DNA of 64,000 nt from Nocardioides luteus (lineage in GTDB: Bacteria; Actinomycetota; Actinomycetes; Propionibacteriales; Nocardioidaceae). Below, piece by piece: positions 7,874-17,722 of the stretch. The position numbers were made by a program, and so were the translations under genes. Location of the stretch: assembly GCF_000960475.2 (NCBI RefSeq), contig NZ_JZDQ02000003.1, positions 62,001 through 126,000 of the forward strand, written 5' to 3'. The first letter of the stretch is position 1, and every line of letters begins with the position of its first letter. Below the pieces are notes generated by a model, which worked only from the letters and a program-made list of their open reading frames with translations, ran no database searches and was not told the origin of the DNA.

Positions 7874-9432
7874 TTCAGGAACTTGGAGAAGTCGGACGGA
7901 AGGTTGAGCTCGGCGGCTGCCTTCTCGTAGTCGATCTCCTCGCCCCCGGGCACCCCGAACGGGTTGGCCGCGGCCGGCTTCTTCGCGGCGTCGGCCTTGG
8001 CCTGCTGGGCTGCCTTGGCCGGGTTGCCGGACTTGCGCGCGCCCTTGCCCTTCTTCTTCTGGGCCACCTGCTTGGCACCGGCGCGCTTGCCGAAACCGGC
8101 GCCAGGCGCACCGGGCATCCCGGGCATGCCGCCGCCGGAGGCGAGCTGCTTCATCATCTTCGACGCCTCGGTGAAGCGCTGGATGAGCTGGTTGACGTCG
8201 GAGACCTGGCGGCCGGAGCCCTTCGCGATGCGGGCGCGGCGGGAGCCGTCGAGGATCTTCGGGTTGGCGCGCTCGGCCGGGGTCATCGACTGGATGATGG
8301 CCTTGATCCGGTCGATCTCACGGTCGTCGAAGTTGTCGAGCTGCTCGCGGAACTGGCCCATCCCCGGCAGCATGCCCATCAGCTTCGACATCGAGCCGAG
8401 CTTCTGGAGCTGCTGCATCTGCTTGAGGAAGTCCTCGAGCGTGAACTCGCCGGTCGCGATCTTCGCCGCGTCCTGCTGGGCCTGCGCCTGGTCGAAGGTC
8501 TTCTCGGCCTGCTCGATCAGGGTGAGCATGTCGCCCATGTCGAGGATCCGGCCGGCCATCCGGTCGGGGTGGAACAGGTCGAAGTCGGTCATCTTCTCGC
8601 CGTTGGAGGCGAACATGACCGGCTTGCCGGTGATCTGGACGATGGAGAGCGCCGCACCACCGCGGGCGTCACCGTCGAGCTTGGTGAGCACGACGCCGTC
8701 GTAGCCGACGCCGTCGAGGAAGGCCTGGGCGGTGTTGACCGCGTCCTGGCCGATCATCGCGTCGACGACGAAGAGGACCTCGTCGGGGTTGACCGCCGCC
8801 TTGATGTCGGCGGCCTGCTTCATCAGCTCCTCGTCGATGCCGAGGCGGCCGGCGGTGTCGACGATGACGACGTCGTGGAGCTTGCGCTTGGCCTCCTCGA
8901 CGGCCTCGCGGGCGACCGCGACCGGGTCACCCACGCCGTTGCCCGGCTGCGGCGCGAAGACGGGCACGTTGACCCGCTCACCGTTGACCTGGAGCTGGTT
9001 GACCGCGTTGGGCCGCTGCAGGTCGGCGGCCACCAGCAGCGGCGCCTTGCCCTGCTCCTTGAGCCACAGCGCGAGCTTGGCGGCCAGGGTGGTCTTACCG
9101 GCACCCTGCAGACCGGCGAGCATGATCACCGTCGGGCCGGTCTTGGCGTAACGCAGCCGGCGGGTCTCGCCACCCAGGATCGTGATCAGCTCGTCGTTGA
9201 CGATCTTGATGATCTGCTGGGCGGGGTTCAGCGCCTGGCTGACCTCCTCGCCGCGCGCCCGCTCCTTGACCCGGGCGACGAACTCGCGCACCACCGGCAG
9301 CGCGACGTCGGCCTCGAGCAACGCGATCCGGATCTCGCGAGCGGTGGCGTCGATGTCGGCATCGGTGAGGCGGCCCTTGCCCCGGATGTTCTTGAACGTC
9401 GTGGCGAGCCGGTCGGAGAGCGTGGCGAACAA
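7870..9432 (-). CDS. ffh: signal recognition particle GTPase Ffh
   Basis: The 520-residue protein has the N domain (residues 1-85), the G domain with GLQGAGKTT (P loop), DTAGRLGID and TKLDGDARGG, and the methionine-rich M domain (about 330-435) that binds 4.5S RNA and signal sequences (GKGSGRQVSDVNQLIQRF). A Lys/Ala/Gly-rich tail follows, common in actinobacteria. With FtsY, also in this window, it delivers ribosomes making membrane proteins to the translocon. It is the first gene of a two-gene unit with the overlapping grpB-like gene. A 21-bp near-perfect inverted repeat lies about 80 bp upstream. Confidence 0.98.
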   Translation of the reverse strand: MFATLSDRLATTFKNIRGKGRLTDADIDATAREIRIALLEADVALPVVREFVARVKERARGEEVSQALNPAQQIIKIVNDELITILGGETRRLRYAKTGPTVIMLAGLQGAGKTTLAAKLALWLKEQGKAPLLVAADLQRPNAVNQLQVNGERVNVPVFAPQPGNGVGDPVAVAREAVEEAKRKLHDVVIVDTAGRLGIDEELMKQAADIKAAVNPDEVLFVVDAMIGQDAVNTAQAFLDGVGYDGVVLTKLDGDARGGAALSIVQITGKPVMFASNGEKMTDFDLFHPDRMAGRILDMGDMLTLIEQAEKTFDQAQAQQDAAKIATGEFTLEDFLKQMQQLQKLGSMSKLMGMLPGMGQFREQLDNFDDREIDRIKAIIQSMTPAERANPKILDGSRRARIAKGSGRQVSDVNQLIQRFTEASKMMKQLASGGGMPGMPGAPGAGFGKRAGAKQVAQKKKGKGARKSGNPAKAAQQAKADAAKKPAAANPFGVPGGEEIDYEKAAAELNLPSDFSKFLK

Positions 9433-9512
9433 AGCGGTCCTTCAGCAGAGTGGTTGTCCTGCCAAGACTAACGAACCGATGTGCGTGGGGTGCTATTCGG
9501 CAGGCCCGCTCG

Positions 9513-9533
9513 GGGGTAACACCGTGTCACCCC
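9513..9533. promoter_or_regulatory. inverted repeat upstream of ffh
   Basis: Half-sites GGGGTAACAC and GTGTCACCCC flank a single central base and match in 9 of 10 positions. It lies 81-101 bp upstream of the ffh ATG and downstream of the glnD terminator. The layout resembles a repressor operator, but the cognate protein is not recognised. A short hairpin is the alternative. Confidence 0.4.
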
Positions 9534-9561
9534 TACCGCGCCACCTCGCATCGCGCCGCAT

Positions 9562-9585
9562 GCTGACCGAGGTACCTCGGTCAGC
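9562..9585. terminator. 24-bp perfect palindrome at the glnD stop codon
   Basis: GCTGACCGAGGT is followed directly by its exact reverse complement. The palindrome includes the glnD TGA (9581-9583). As RNA it could fold into a compact hairpin after glnD and act as a terminator. No U-tract follows. Confidence 0.5.
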
Positions 9586-11794
9586 GTTCGAGCGCCGCTC
9601 GGACCGCATGCGCCGCCTCGGCCGCCCGCTGCTCGGCGAGCGCACCGGCATGCGCCTCCTGCAGGTAGAACACGTCGACGGCCTGCGGGCCGAGGGTGGA
9701 GATGTGGGCGGAGCGTACGGCGATCTCCATCCGCGCCAGGGCGGCGGCGACGGTGTAGACGACCCCGGGGCGGTCGATGGTGCGCACCTCGAGGACGGTG
9801 GCCTTGCTGGAGGCCTCGGGACGTACGACGACCGAGGGCTCGCTCCCCCGCGCGGCCGCGCTCGGCGCCAGCCTGGTCGCCGGGTCGAGGCGGCCCTCGG
9901 TGATCGCCGAGAACCGGGTGCGCAGCACCGCGGCGTCGACGTAGGAGTCGTCGAGGTCCCACACGCTGACCCCGAAACCACCCTGCTGCCAGGCACGACA
10001 CGCCCTGACCGGCAGCCGGGCGACCGCGAAGGTGGCGGCCAGGTCGGCGAGCAGCCCCAGCCGGTCGTGGGCGATCACCCACACCCGGGCGCCGTCGGCG
10101 AGCGGCTCGGACCGGAAGGAGACCGACCCCGAACGTACGCTCTCGGGGATCTCCACCGCGGCCTGCGGCCGCTCCCCCGCGGCGATGCCGGTGTCGAGCA
10201 CCTTCGCCGCCCGCGCGGCCAGGTCGCGGATGAGCCGGGCCCGCCAGCTGGTCCAGGCCTGGGTGCTGGTCGCGCGGGCGTCGGCCTCGGTGAGCGCGGT
10301 GAGCAGCGCGAGCGCCTCCGCGTCGCCCATCGTCTCGACCACGAGGTCGACGGTCGCGGGGTCGTCGGGGTCGCGGGTGGTCGCGGTCGTGGAGAGCAGC
10401 AGGTGCCAGCGCACCAGCATCGAGATCAGGTCGACCTCCTCGTCCGGGAAGCCCATCCGCGTGGCGATCCGGCGGGCGATCGGCTCCCCCGCGACGCTGT
10501 GCTCGGTCAGCGACCCCTTGCCGATGTCGTGGAGCATCGCGGCGACGAGGAGCACGTCCGGACGGGCCACGCGCGGCAGCAGCGCGACCGCCTCGATGCA
10601 GGTCTCGATGGTGTGCCGGTCGACCGTGAAGCGATGGATGATCGAGGCGTGCGGAAGCAGCCGGATCCGCTCCCACTCGGGCAGGATCCGGGAGACCGCC
10701 CCGGTCTCCTCCAGGGTCTCCCACACCGCGAGCAGGCCGCGCCCGGCACCCAGCAGCCGTACGAAGAGCCGGCGTGCCTCCTCCGGCCACGGCTCGGCCA
10801 GCGCCGGGGTGTCCCGGGCCAGGCGTGCGGCGGTCGCGGGCGCCAGCGCGACGCCGTTCTCCGCCGCGAGCGCCGAGGCCCGCAGCAGCATCAGCGGATC
10901 GCGCGAGGGGCGGGCGCCCGGCGCCAGCACCACCTCGCCCGAGGCGAGCGCCAGGCCGTTGCCCAACGGCGCGAGCTTCGGGCGTCGCGGCGCTCCGGGG
11001 CGCGATCGTTCGAGCACCCCGTCGACCCGCCGCCAGGCCAGGCGCGAGAGGTGGGTGAGGCGGCGGCCGATGGTGCGTACGTGGGCCTGTGCGGTGCGGG
11101 CGTCGGCCAGCTCGAGCCGCTTGGCGAGCTCGTCCCACATCTCGGGCACCACCCGGTCGGTGGCACGCCCGGCGATCTCCTGCACGAGATCACGCACGTC
11201 GAGGAGGGCCCGGCGCGACTTCTCCAGGTCGACCGCCGGGACGTCGATCAGCCAGGTCGCCACGATCGCCTTGATCACGACCGCGTCCCGTAGCCCGCCG
11301 TACATCTCCTTCAGGTCCGGGACCGAGGCGTGCGCGAGCTCGCCGGCGCGCCGGTGCCGCTCCACGCTCATCGTCCTCAGCTCCGGCAGCAGGGCGCGGG
11401 CGTGCTTGCGCCAGTGCGCCAGCATCGTCGTACGCAGCCGCAGCACCAGCCCGCGGTCGCCGGCCAGGTGCCGGATGTCGAGCAGTCCCAGGGCGACCCG
11501 AAGGTCGCCGGTAGAGGCCGAAAGCATCTCGGAGAACGACCGGACCGAGTGGTCGAGCTTGGGGGCGGTGTCCCAGAGCGGATACCAGACCTGCTCGGCC
11601 ACGGCCCCGGGCTCGACGTCGTCGTCGTGCACCAGGACCAGGTCCCAGTCGGAGAAGGGCGCGAGCTCGCCGCGCCCGTATCCCCCGACCGCGACCAGGG
11701 CGACCCCGACCTCGGGGCCGCCGGCCGCGACGTACGCCTTGACGCACTGCTCGTCGGCCTCGGCTGTGCGCGCCGCCCGTCCCTCAGCGGTCAC
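9581..11794 (-). CDS. glnD: [protein-PII] uridylyl/adenylyltransferase GlnD
   Basis: The 737-residue protein has the nucleotidyltransferase motif GGYGRGELAPFSDWD (about residues 38-52). A GlnD-type helical region follows (LDIRHLAGDR). The HD phosphohydrolase domain includes AAMLHDIGKG (about residue 425), and two ACT domains are near the C terminus (RVWVIAHDRLGLLADLAATF and VRTIDRPGVVYTVAAALA). It modifies and demodifies PII on the T-loop tyrosine in response to nitrogen status; actinobacterial versions can adenylylate rather than uridylylate. It lies 17 bp downstream of the second PII gene, so the two PII genes and glnD probably form one nitrogen-control operon. Confidence 0.96.
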   Translation of the reverse strand: MTAEGRAARTAEADEQCVKAYVAAGGPEVGVALVAVGGYGRGELAPFSDWDLVLVHDDDVEPGAVAEQVWYPLWDTAPKLDHSVRSFSEMLSASTGDLRVALGLLDIRHLAGDRGLVLRLRTTMLAHWRKHARALLPELRTMSVERHRRAGELAHASVPDLKEMYGGLRDAVVIKAIVATWLIDVPAVDLEKSRRALLDVRDLVQEIAGRATDRVVPEMWDELAKRLELADARTAQAHVRTIGRRLTHLSRLAWRRVDGVLERSRPGAPRRPKLAPLGNGLALASGEVVLAPGARPSRDPLMLLRASALAAENGVALAPATAARLARDTPALAEPWPEEARRLFVRLLGAGRGLLAVWETLEETGAVSRILPEWERIRLLPHASIIHRFTVDRHTIETCIEAVALLPRVARPDVLLVAAMLHDIGKGSLTEHSVAGEPIARRIATRMGFPDEEVDLISMLVRWHLLLSTTATTRDPDDPATVDLVVETMGDAEALALLTALTEADARATSTQAWTSWRARLIRDLAARAAKVLDTGIAAGERPQAAVEIPESVRSGSVSFRSEPLADGARVWVIAHDRLGLLADLAATFAVARLPVRACRAWQQGGFGVSVWDLDDSYVDAAVLRTRFSAITEGRLDPATRLAPSAAARGSEPSVVVRPEASSKATVLEVRTIDRPGVVYTVAAALARMEIAVRSAHISTLGPQAVDVFYLQEAHAGALAEQRAAEAAHAVRAALER

Positions 11795-11811
11795 GCCCAG
11801 CCTCCTTCATG

Positions 11812-12722
<911 letters not shown>

Positions 12723-12724
12723 CT

Positions 12725-12730
12725 ACCCTC
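12725..12730 (+). promoter_or_regulatory. -10-like hexamer for leaderless methyltransferase mRNA
   Basis: TACCCT is followed five bases later by the ATG at 12736, and no Shine-Dalgarno is seen. This suggests a leaderless transcript. Confidence 0.35.
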
Positions 12731-12735
12731 GACGC

Positions 12736-13782
12736 ATGTCGCACTACGCCGTCGAGATCGACCTCGATCACCGCAACACCAGCCATGTGCAGGTCCTCGA
12801 CCTGGCTGAGTCTGCCGTCTCGACGGGCGGTGGGAAGCGGGTCCTCGACGTCGGCTGCTGGACCGGCGAGATCGGCCGGATCCTCACCGAGCGCGGCTGC
12901 ACCGTCACGGGCATCGAGATCGACCCCGAGGCCGCGAGCCTGGCCGAGAAGGTGCTGGACAGGGTGATCGTCGCCGACCTCGACGCGAGGCCGCTGACCG
13001 AGCTCGTCGAGCCCGGCTCCTTCGACGTGGTGATCTTCGCCGACGTCCTCGAGCACCTCGCCGACCCGCGAGCCGCGCTCGAGCAGGCCCGCGACCTGCT
13101 CGCCCCGGGCGGCCGGGTGGTCATCTCGATCCCCAACGTCACCCACGGATCGGTCCGTCTCGCGCTCCTCCAGGGTCGCTGGAAGACCACCGACACCGGG
13201 CTCCTGGACCGCACCCACATCAAGTTCTACTCGCGCGAGGGCCTGCTGGAGCTCTTCGCCGAGGCCGGCTACGCGGTCGAGGACCTGCGCGGCACCACCG
13301 CCGACCCGCTCAGCGTCGAGGTCGCGATCGACGGCGACCTGCTTCCCGAGGTCGCGGTGGAGTGGGTGCGCCAGCAGCCCGACGCGCTCGTCTACCAGTT
13401 CCAGCTCGCCGCCCGGCCGCTCGCCGCCGGTGAGCGGCCGCCGGCCGCGCCCGAGCTCGTCGAGGCGACCCCGGCCGACGAGGTCCGGCTCCGCGACATC
13501 CACACCCGGCGGTTCGAGGAGGCCACCCGCTCACGCTTGGCCACCCGCGACCACATCCTCGGCATCCAGGCCTCCGCCAACTCCGCCCAGGCCCGGGTCG
13601 GCTCGCTGTCCAAGCAGCTGCGCCAGGCCCGCGAGACCAACAAGCGCCGGCGCGAGCGCATCGAGCGGCTCCGCGGCCGGGTCGCCGGCCTCGAGGCAGA
13701 CCTGGCCTACGCCAACCGCCACCCGGTGCGGAACTTCCTCCGCCGCGTCGTCCGCCGCCTGCGCCGCGCGGCGCAGGGCTGA
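12736..13782 (+). CDS. class I SAM-dependent methyltransferase with C-terminal coiled coil
   Basis: The 348-residue protein starts at ATG 12736; in-frame codons further upstream overlap the GlnR promoter and are rejected. The SAM-binding motif is KRVLDVGCWTGEIGRILTER (about residues 34-53), followed by GIEIDPEA and FDVVIFADVLEHLADPRAAL. Residues of about 255-340 are charged and helical (Arg/Glu/Lys-rich), predicted coiled coil, ending in a basic tail. Such enzymes often accompany glycosyltransferases and methylate sugars or glycan ends; the substrate is unknown. It converges on a double glycosyltransferase gene, with inverted repeat arrays between. Confidence 0.88.
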   Translation: MSHYAVEIDLDHRNTSHVQVLDLAESAVSTGGGKRVLDVGCWTGEIGRILTERGCTVTGIEIDPEAASLAEKVLDRVIVADLDARPLTELVEPGSFDVVIFADVLEHLADPRAALEQARDLLAPGGRVVISIPNVTHGSVRLALLQGRWKTTDTGLLDRTHIKFYSREGLLELFAEAGYAVEDLRGTTADPLSVEVAIDGDLLPEVAVEWVRQQPDALVYQFQLAARPLAAGERPPAAPELVEATPADEVRLRDIHTRRFEEATRSRLATRDHILGIQASANSAQARVGSLSKQLRQARETNKRRRERIERLRGRVAGLEADLAYANRHPVRNFLRRVVRRLRRAAQG

Positions 13783-13793
13783 CCAGGATCCGG

Positions 13794-13890
13794 GCCGAGT
13801 CGGCTCATCCTGACCGAGATCGACGCCGAGTCGGCTCGTCATCACGAGCCGACTCGGCGGAATCTTCGGTCAGTTTGCGCCGACTCGGCG
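13794..13890. repeat. convergent inverted repeat arrays between two genes
   Basis: Two copies of GCCGAGTCGGCTC follow the plus-strand methyltransferase (13794 and 13826), and two copies in inverted orientation follow the minus-strand glycosyltransferase (to 13859 and 13890). CTGACCGA-type spacers occur between copies on both sides. The inner copies form a perfect 16-bp stem (13824-13839 with 13844-13859) around CATC, extended by TGACCGAGAT / ATCTTCGGTCA. It probably ends transcription from both sides. Confidence 0.7.
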
Positions 13891-13902
13891 ATCGCACGTG
13901 GG

Positions 13903-15471
13903 TCAGCGGACTCCGTTGGAGTAGCCCTCGCGTACGTGCTCGTAGTTGCCCCAGCGGTTGTTGATGAAGTCCTTCTCCCAGTCGTGGACCGCGTTGTCGC
14001 GGCTGACCGACTCGAAGTGGAAGAGGACGACGTCGTGGAGCCAGACCAGGCGCAGGCCGAGTGAGCGGCGGACCTTGAGGCACAGGTCGACGTCGTTGTA
14101 GTTGACCGGCAGGCGCTCGCTGAAGCCGCCGGCCTCGAAGAAGACCTCGCGCCGCATCGCGACACAGGCGCCGGTCAGCGCGGAGGTCTCCCGGTTGATG
14201 TGCAGCTCGCCGTGGTTGCCCCGCTCCTCGGGACGGGCCCGGTAGTAGGCGTGGGTGATGGTGCCGCTGCCGTAGATCAGGCCGGCGTGCTGGATGCGGA
14301 GGTCCTCGAAGAGGAGCTTGGGACCGGTCATGCCGACGTCGGGCTCGCGCAGCGGGGCAATCAGGTTCTCGATGACGCCCTCGGAGTAGGCCTCCATGTC
14401 GTCGTTGAGGAAGATCAGGACGTCGCCCCGGGCGTGCGCGGCGCCGACGTTGCACTTGGCGCTGAAGCTGAACTTCTCGGTGAACTCGACCAGCTTGATG
14501 TCGGCACCCTCGATCGCCCGCAGCGCCGCCAGCACCGGCGCCGGGGTCGGGGTGTCGTAGACGATCACGAACTCGACGTCGCGATGCTTGGTGGAGGCGA
14601 CGACGGAGCGTACGGTCTCGACGACCATCGCCCGCCTCTCGCCCCACACGATCGCGCTGGTGCCGATGGTCGGGATGATCACGCTCACCGGGGTGTCCAG
14701 GTCGGGCTCCCGCTCGACGCGGTAGAGGCCGGGCGAGACGCCGTGCGAGGCCCTCGCCCGGATGCCGAGCCGGTCGAGGTGGGCCTGCACCGCGCGCACG
14801 CCGGCGTCCCAGGCGTACGGCTTGGCCTGGTTGTCCGCAGCGGCCGATCCCGGCACCTGGCGCCAGTGGTAGAGCGCGCCCGGGACGTGGACGATGCGCC
14901 GCGCCCGTTCGCTGACCCGCAGCACGAGGTCGTGGTCCTGGGAGCCGTCGTAGCCCTCCTGGAAGCCGCCGACCTCCTCCACGAGGGAGCGCCGGAACAC
15001 CGAGAAGTGGGTGCAGTAGTTGTGGTGGCGCAGCCGCTCCGGGGACCAGTCGGGCTTGTAGTAGGCGTCGCGAAGCTCCCCCGCGTCGCTCATCAGGTCC
15101 TGGTCGCTGTAGGCGTAGTCGAGGTCGTCGAACCGGTCGTAGGCGCCGACCATCTTCTCCAGCGCGTTCGGCTCGAGCACGTCGTCGTGGTCGAGGAGGG
15201 CGACCAGCTCGCCGGTCGCCTCGGCCAGCGACGAGTTCGACGCGGCGACGATCCCGCCGTTCTCGGGACGCTCGACGATCCGCACCCGCGGCTCCTGCGC
15301 GGCCAGCTCGCGCAGCCGCGGCAGCACCCACGGCGCCGGCGACCGGTCGTCGCTGAGGACCCACTCCCAGTCGTCGAAGGACTGTCCCAGGACCGACGCG
15401 ATCGTGTCCTCGAAGGCATCGGCGGGCGGGTTGTAGACAGCGGTGATCAGCGATACCCGGGGCGATGGCAT
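13903..15471 (-). CDS. tandem GT2 family glycosyltransferase
   Basis: The 522-residue protein holds two GT-A type domains. The first (about 5-225) begins RVSLITAVYNPP and has the acidic motif VALLDHDDV. The second (about 265-500) begins PVSVIIPTIGTS and has VLIFLNDDME and the GG-acceptor loop FNEAGG-like segment FFEAGGFSERLPVNYNDVDL. There is no membrane helix, so it acts on the cytoplasmic side on nucleotide-sugar donors. Two-domain GT2 proteins of this type build surface polysaccharides or rhamnan chains; the sugar is unknown. ATG 15471 lies seven bases after a TAGGCT hexamer, so the mRNA is probably leaderless. Repeat arrays lie just after its stop codon. Confidence 0.9.
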   Translation of the reverse strand: MPSPRVSLITAVYNPPADAFEDTIASVLGQSFDDWEWVLSDDRSPAPWVLPRLRELAAQEPRVRIVERPENGGIVAASNSSLAEATGELVALLDHDDVLEPNALEKMVGAYDRFDDLDYAYSDQDLMSDAGELRDAYYKPDWSPERLRHHNYCTHFSVFRRSLVEEVGGFQEGYDGSQDHDLVLRVSERARRIVHVPGALYHWRQVPGSAAADNQAKPYAWDAGVRAVQAHLDRLGIRARASHGVSPGLYRVEREPDLDTPVSVIIPTIGTSAIVWGERRAMVVETVRSVVASTKHRDVEFVIVYDTPTPAPVLAALRAIEGADIKLVEFTEKFSFSAKCNVGAAHARGDVLIFLNDDMEAYSEGVIENLIAPLREPDVGMTGPKLLFEDLRIQHAGLIYGSGTITHAYYRARPEERGNHGELHINRETSALTGACVAMRREVFFEAGGFSERLPVNYNDVDLCLKVRRSLGLRLVWLHDVVLFHFESVSRDNAVHDWEKDFINNRWGNYEHVREGYSNGVR

Positions 15472-15478
15472 GAGTTCC

Positions 15479-15484
15479 AGCCTA
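15479..15484 (-). promoter_or_regulatory. -10 hexamer TAGGCT, leaderless glycosyltransferase gene
   Basis: TAGGCT, seven bases, ATG (15471) on the minus strand. The arrangement is identical to that at 7151-7156. Confidence 0.5.
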
Positions 15485-15601
15485 TGCCGCTCCCCGGCGG
15501 TACGGGGAGCCCGACACGGGCCACCCGAGGGATCGGGCGGGAGCCGACATCTGGACTTCTCGGAGGGTTCACCCGGTCTTCATCGTCGGCATCGGGTGTG
15601 G

Positions 15602-15642
15602 TCGGCAGCCGCCCCGGAGGGAGGGTCGGGGGCGGCTGCCGA
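15602..15642 (-). terminator. terminator of the 15-gene sugar/ebo operon
   Basis: TCGGCAGCCGCCCC and GGGGCGGCTGCCGA form a perfect 14-bp stem around a 13-base loop. It lies 25 bp past the last stop codon of the operon (15667). Its strength and place mark the 3' end of the transcription unit. Confidence 0.75.
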
Positions 15643-15666
15643 GTCAGGTGTGGCGTACGTCGTACG

Positions 15667-16632
15667 TCAGTAGCGCAGGCCGCGCAGGTAGGAGTAGCCG
15701 ACCTCCGCGGTGTGGATCGGGCTGATCTCCGGGGTGTCGTTCTCGACGATGTACTCCTCGACCTCGTGGGCCGAGAAGACCTTGGCGAAGTCGATGAAGC
15801 CGGTGCCGAGGTCGACGTGGTCGCCGGTGGTGGGGTTGCGGTCCTTGACGTGGTACTGCCGCACCCGCTGCGGACCCGACGTGATGGTGTCGATCGCGAA
15901 GTCCACGGCCTCCTCGTTGGACAGGCCCCGGTTCACCCCGCCCGTGACCGCCCAGTAGATGTCCACCTCGAGGTGGACCAGCGACGGGTCCAGCTCGGTG
16001 GTGAGGATGTCCCACGGGGTCACCCCGCCGCCGAGGTCGGTCGTGAACTCGTGGGCGTGGTTGTGGTAGCCGTAGGCGATCCCGTAGCGCTTCGCGGCCG
16101 CCGCCTCGACGTTCATCTGCTCGGCCCAGGTCTGCCAGTCGGAGAGCGAGCTGGAGGCGAGGTAGGGCACCACCATGTAGCGCTGGCCGAGGGTCGCGGC
16201 GTTCTCCAGCTTGGTCTGCAGCGCGGCCCTGTCCGCGCTGATGCCGTCGTGGGAGGAGGAGGCGCGGATGCCGAGGCCGTCGTAGAAGGCGCGGAGCTCG
16301 GCCGCGGTCTTGCCGAAGTAGCCCAGCGCCTGCTCGACGCGCGGGTAGCCCATCTCGGCGATCTTCGTCATCGTCGCGTCGAAGCCGGCCGCGCCGTTGA
16401 GGTCGTCGCGCAGCGTCCACAGCTGGATGCTGATCCGGCCCGGAGGCACCCGGCATCCTCCTCGCGCGGACGCCACGGCCGCGCCGGCCGGGGAGAGCAG
16501 ACCCGGCACGGCGGCCAGCATCGCGCCGCCGGCGACGGCGCCCAGGGCACCCTTGACCATCGAGCGACGGCTCAGGCCGCGCTCCTCCAGCGAGCGGCGC
16601 AGCGCGCCCTCACCATCGAATCCGTAACACAT
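15667..16632 (-). CDS. Tat-exported sugar phosphate isomerase/epimerase-like TIM-barrel protein
   Basis: The 321-residue protein has a twin-arginine signal: LSRRSMVKGALGAVAGGAML (about residues 20-39), then AAVPGLLSPAGAAVASA. The mature part is a xylose-isomerase-like TIM barrel (ISIQLWTLRDDLNGAAGFDATM near the start, GYHNHAHEF, VHLEVDIYWAV, YHVKDRNPTTGDHVDLGTG) with the usual Glu, Asp and His metal ligands. Family members are isomerases, epimerases or dehydratases of sugars and cyclitols, usually cytoplasmic; here the fold would act outside the membrane. The ribosome site is AGAGGA seven bases before ATG. It is the last gene of the operon, 42 bp after its neighbour. Confidence 0.88.
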   Translation of the reverse strand: MCYGFDGEGALRRSLEERGLSRRSMVKGALGAVAGGAMLAAVPGLLSPAGAAVASARGGCRVPPGRISIQLWTLRDDLNGAAGFDATMTKIAEMGYPRVEQALGYFGKTAAELRAFYDGLGIRASSSHDGISADRAALQTKLENAATLGQRYMVVPYLASSSLSDWQTWAEQMNVEAAAAKRYGIAYGYHNHAHEFTTDLGGGVTPWDILTTELDPSLVHLEVDIYWAVTGGVNRGLSNEEAVDFAIDTITSGPQRVRQYHVKDRNPTTGDHVDLGTGFIDFAKVFSAHEVEEYIVENDTPEISPIHTAEVGYSYLRGLRY

Positions 16633-16674
16633 GGCTGATTCCTCTCGGGGGGGGTTCGAACTCTGGGGGTCGAG

Positions 16675-17682
16675 TCAGTCGTTGGTGCTGAAGGCGGCGT
16701 CGAAGGCGGCCTCGGGGGCGTCGAAGGCGAGCCGGCGGACGAACTCGAGCGCCTCGGGGGCACCGACGAGACGGTCCATGCCGGCGTCCTCCCACTCGAC
16801 CGAGATCGGGCCGTCGTAGCCGATGGCGTTGAGCATCCGGAAGCACTGCTCCCACGGGACGTCGCCGTGGCCGGTGGAGACGAAGTCCCAGCCACGGCGC
16901 GGGTCGGCCCAGGCGAGGTGGGAGCCGAGCCGGGCGTTGCGGCCGTTGCCGGTCTGCAGCTTCGTGTCCTTGCAGTCCACGTGGTAGATCCGGTCGCGGA
17001 AGTCCCACAGGAACCCGACCGGGTCGACCTGCTGCCACACCATGTGGCTGGGGTCCCAGTTGAGCCCGAACGCCTCCCGGTGGCCGATCGCCTCCAGCGT
17101 GGCGACCGTGGACCAGTAGTCGTAGGCGATCTCCGAGGGGTGCACCTCGTGGGCGAACCGCACCCCGCACTCGTCGAAGACGTCGAGGATCGGGTTCCAC
17201 CGGTCGGCGAAGTCCTGGTAGCCGGCCTCGATCGTCTCCTGGGAGACGGGCGGGAACATCGCGACGTACTTCCAGATGGCGGAGCCGGTGAAGCCGACGA
17301 CGGTCCTGACACCGAGGTTCTTCGCCGCCCGGGCGGTCATCTTCATCTCCTCGGCTGCCCGCTGGCGTACGCCCTCGGGGTCGCCGTCGCCCCAGATCCT
17401 GGCGGGCAGGATGTCGCGGTGGCGCTGGTCGATCGGGTCGTCGCAGACCGCCTGCCCCTTGAGGTGGTTGGAGATCGTGAAGACCTTCAGGTTGTGCTTG
17501 GCCAGCAGGTCCAGCTTCGCCTGGACGTACGTCTCGTCCTCGGCCGCCTGCCAGACGTCGAGGTGGTCGCCCCAGCAGGCGATCTCCAGGCCGTCGTAGC
17601 CCCACTCGGACGCGAGGCGGCAGACCTCCTCGAACGGCAGGTCGGCCCACTGGCCGGTGAAGAGGGTGATCGGTCGGGTCAT
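16675..17682 (-). CDS. cytoplasmic sugar phosphate isomerase/epimerase
   Basis: The 335-residue TIM-barrel protein begins [20 protein letters not shown]. Metal-ligand motifs are visible: [42 protein letters not shown] and ISVEWEDAG. Families like this isomerise or epimerise free or phosphorylated sugars and inosose-type cyclitols. It lacks a signal peptide, in contrast to its downstream neighbour. It lies 40 bp after the phosphodiesterase gene and 42 bp before the Tat-exported homologue. It is one of four TIM-barrel sugar-isomerase-like proteins in this operon. The substrate is unknown. Confidence 0.88.
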   Translation of the reverse strand: MTRPITLFTGQWADLPFEEVCRLASEWGYDGLEIACWGDHLDVWQAAEDETYVQAKLDLLAKHNLKVFTISNHLKGQAVCDDPIDQRHRDILPARIWGDGDPEGVRQRAAEEMKMTARAAKNLGVRTVVGFTGSAIWKYVAMFPPVSQETIEAGYQDFADRWNPILDVFDECGVRFAHEVHPSEIAYDYWSTVATLEAIGHREAFGLNWDPSHMVWQQVDPVGFLWDFRDRIYHVDCKDTKLQTGNGRNARLGSHLAWADPRRGWDFVSTGHGDVPWEQCFRMLNAIGYDGPISVEWEDAGMDRLVGAPEALEFVRRLAFDAPEAAFDAAFSTND

Positions 17683-17722
17683 GGTTGTCCTTCCACGTGG
17701 GGTCAGAGGGGGTCAGAGCACG

